Assembly (NCBI GenBank): GCA_023229505.1
Contig: JALNZD010000006.1
Location: forward strand, 62,001 to 126,000
DNA: 64,000 nt
Source: Bacteroidales bacterium
Lineage (GTDB): Bacteria > Bacteroidota > Bacteroidia > Bacteroidales > JAGOPY01
Direction: 5' to 3'
Part shown: piece by piece, positions 63,463 through 64,000 of the stretch
Numbering within the stretch: the first letter of the stretch is position 1
How the letters are laid out: every line of letters starts with the position of its first letter
Notes under the pieces: generated by a model
Told to the model about the DNA's origin: nothing
The model's database searches: none
The model's input: the letters and a program-made list of their open reading frames with translations, nothing else
Position numbers and translations under genes: made by a program

Positions 63463-64000
63463 CTATTTTTCCTCTTCAGCGTAAATATCTTTCTTATCAA
63501 CGACTTTTACAGCGTCATCGTTTTTCAGCTTTTTGGAGATGGCGCGATATGGACCGGTGATCACTTCCTGGCCTTCGTCAATTCCTTTAGTGATCTCAAT
63601 ATAAGTATTATCCTGCACGCCGGTCTTAACCTCCTGCATCAAAGCTTTGCCATCTTTAATCAGGAAAACATACTCTTTTACTTCGTCTTTCGAAGCTGCC
63701 ACATCTATATTGGCATCTTCTTCCTTTACCACACCAGAAGTATCTGCACGGGTTGTCACAGACTGGATAGGGACGGAAAGCGCATTATAAACCGTTTCCG
63801 TCTGGATATCAACCGTGGCAGACATACCCGGCCGGAAAGGCGAACGGATAACACTGGCGGTGTCGACTATTTCACGGTAGGATTCAGGAAGGATGCGGAT
63901 CTTCACGTTGAAGTTAGTGATCTGGTCGGCGCTGACTCCAACAGTATTGGCCGAAGTAGAAATTTCGGTTACTATTCCTTTGAATTTCTTATCAAGGTAA
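63463..64000 (-). CDS. Efflux RND transporter periplasmic adaptor (HlyD/MFP type), 5' end outside the window
   Basis: The frame stays open to the window edge at 64000, so the N-terminus and signal are upstream (past 64000). The visible ~178 residues show the barrel-sandwich/beta-barrel end (GIVTEISTSANTVGVSADQI, RPGMSATVDIQTETVYNAL) and an acidic, Lys-rich tail (VVDKKDIYAEEEK) of membrane-fusion adaptor proteins. It would link an RND pump to TolC in the periplasm. Confidence 0.85.
   Translation of the reverse strand, partial: YLDKKFKGIVTEISTSANTVGVSADQITNFNVKIRILPESYREIVDTASVIRSPFRPGMSATVDIQTETVYNALSVPIQSVTTRADTSGVVKEEDANIDVAASKDEVKEYVFLIKDGKALMQEVKTGVQDNTYIEITKGIDEGQEVITGPYRAISKKLKNDDAVKVVDKKDIYAEEEK

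Noticed and set aside
1..64000. tRNA, rRNA or riboswitch
   Set aside because: No cloverleaf or conserved riboswitch core was found on either strand in the gaps by eye; a covariance-model scan would be needed to be sure.

Overview
The window looks like chromosomal DNA of a free-living member of the Bacteroidota (Bacteroidales/Marinilabiliales-like; inference). Five secreted proteins end in type IX secretion (T9SS) sorting domains of type A or type B/CHU-C. There are TonB-dependent and beta-barrel outer-membrane proteins, LPXTG-free lipoproteins, PepSY-like and HYC-type small envelope proteins in prospect, and repeated promoter elements of the Bacteroidota TAnnTTTG type. No rRNA, tRNA or CRISPR array was seen.

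Layout. 1-2.4 kb: end of an outer-membrane beta-barrel gene and a secreted Gly/Met-rich protein. 2.4-19.6 kb: two giant paralogous beta-helix T9SS cargo proteins (about 2150 and 2375 aa) and a repeat-rich type B cargo protein. 19.6-21.8 kb: a GT39-type glycosyltransferase and an RRM RNA-binding protein. 21.9-25.7 kb (minus strand): a compact sulfur-relay-like operon with a small Cys-rich protein, a two-cysteine DsrC, a NarI/DsrM-like membrane protein, a DsrK/HdrD-like Fe-S protein and a cysteine-desulfurase-family enzyme. 25.8-29.3 kb: a tightly overlapping DUF1214-sulfotransferase-SDR trio. 29.3-37.2 kb: a DUF362 Tat protein, a choice-of-anchor-L/PKD cargo protein, a second GT39 enzyme and a UDP-glucuronate-4-epimerase-like protein. 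37.4-41.3 kb: a lipoprotein, an IS4-family element with a frameshifted transposase, a PepSY-like protein and a REP-associated (RAYT) transposase surrounded by, and containing, its presumed REP elements. 41.4-48.6 kb: a polyprenyl-phosphate glycosyltransferase and flippase pair, a GH27 alpha-galactosidase, PPK2 overlapping an L,D-transpeptidase, and a second YkuD-type enzyme. 48.9-58.8 kb: a leucine-rich T9SS protein between two 108-bp direct repeats, an aminotransferase, an MFS transporter, an arsC-arsM-aminotransferase operon and a beta-oxidation-like operon. 59-64 kb: a TonB receptor, HMA metal-binding protein and truncated CDF-like transporter, then tsaB and the end of an RND adaptor gene.

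The two signals I think most deserve follow-up are (i) the DsrC-DsrM/K-like minus-strand operon, which has both redox cysteines of true DsrC but no dsrAB in view, and (ii) the RAYT/REP system, in which one REP-like palindrome sits in frame inside the RAYT gene and others supply the stop codons of neighbouring genes. A third, independent pattern is a set of at least twelve short arrays that differ in sequence but share an exact 7-bp period, nearly all in intergenic gaps between 25 and 63 kb, with two 8-bp arrays; some supply stop codons or lie inside genes.
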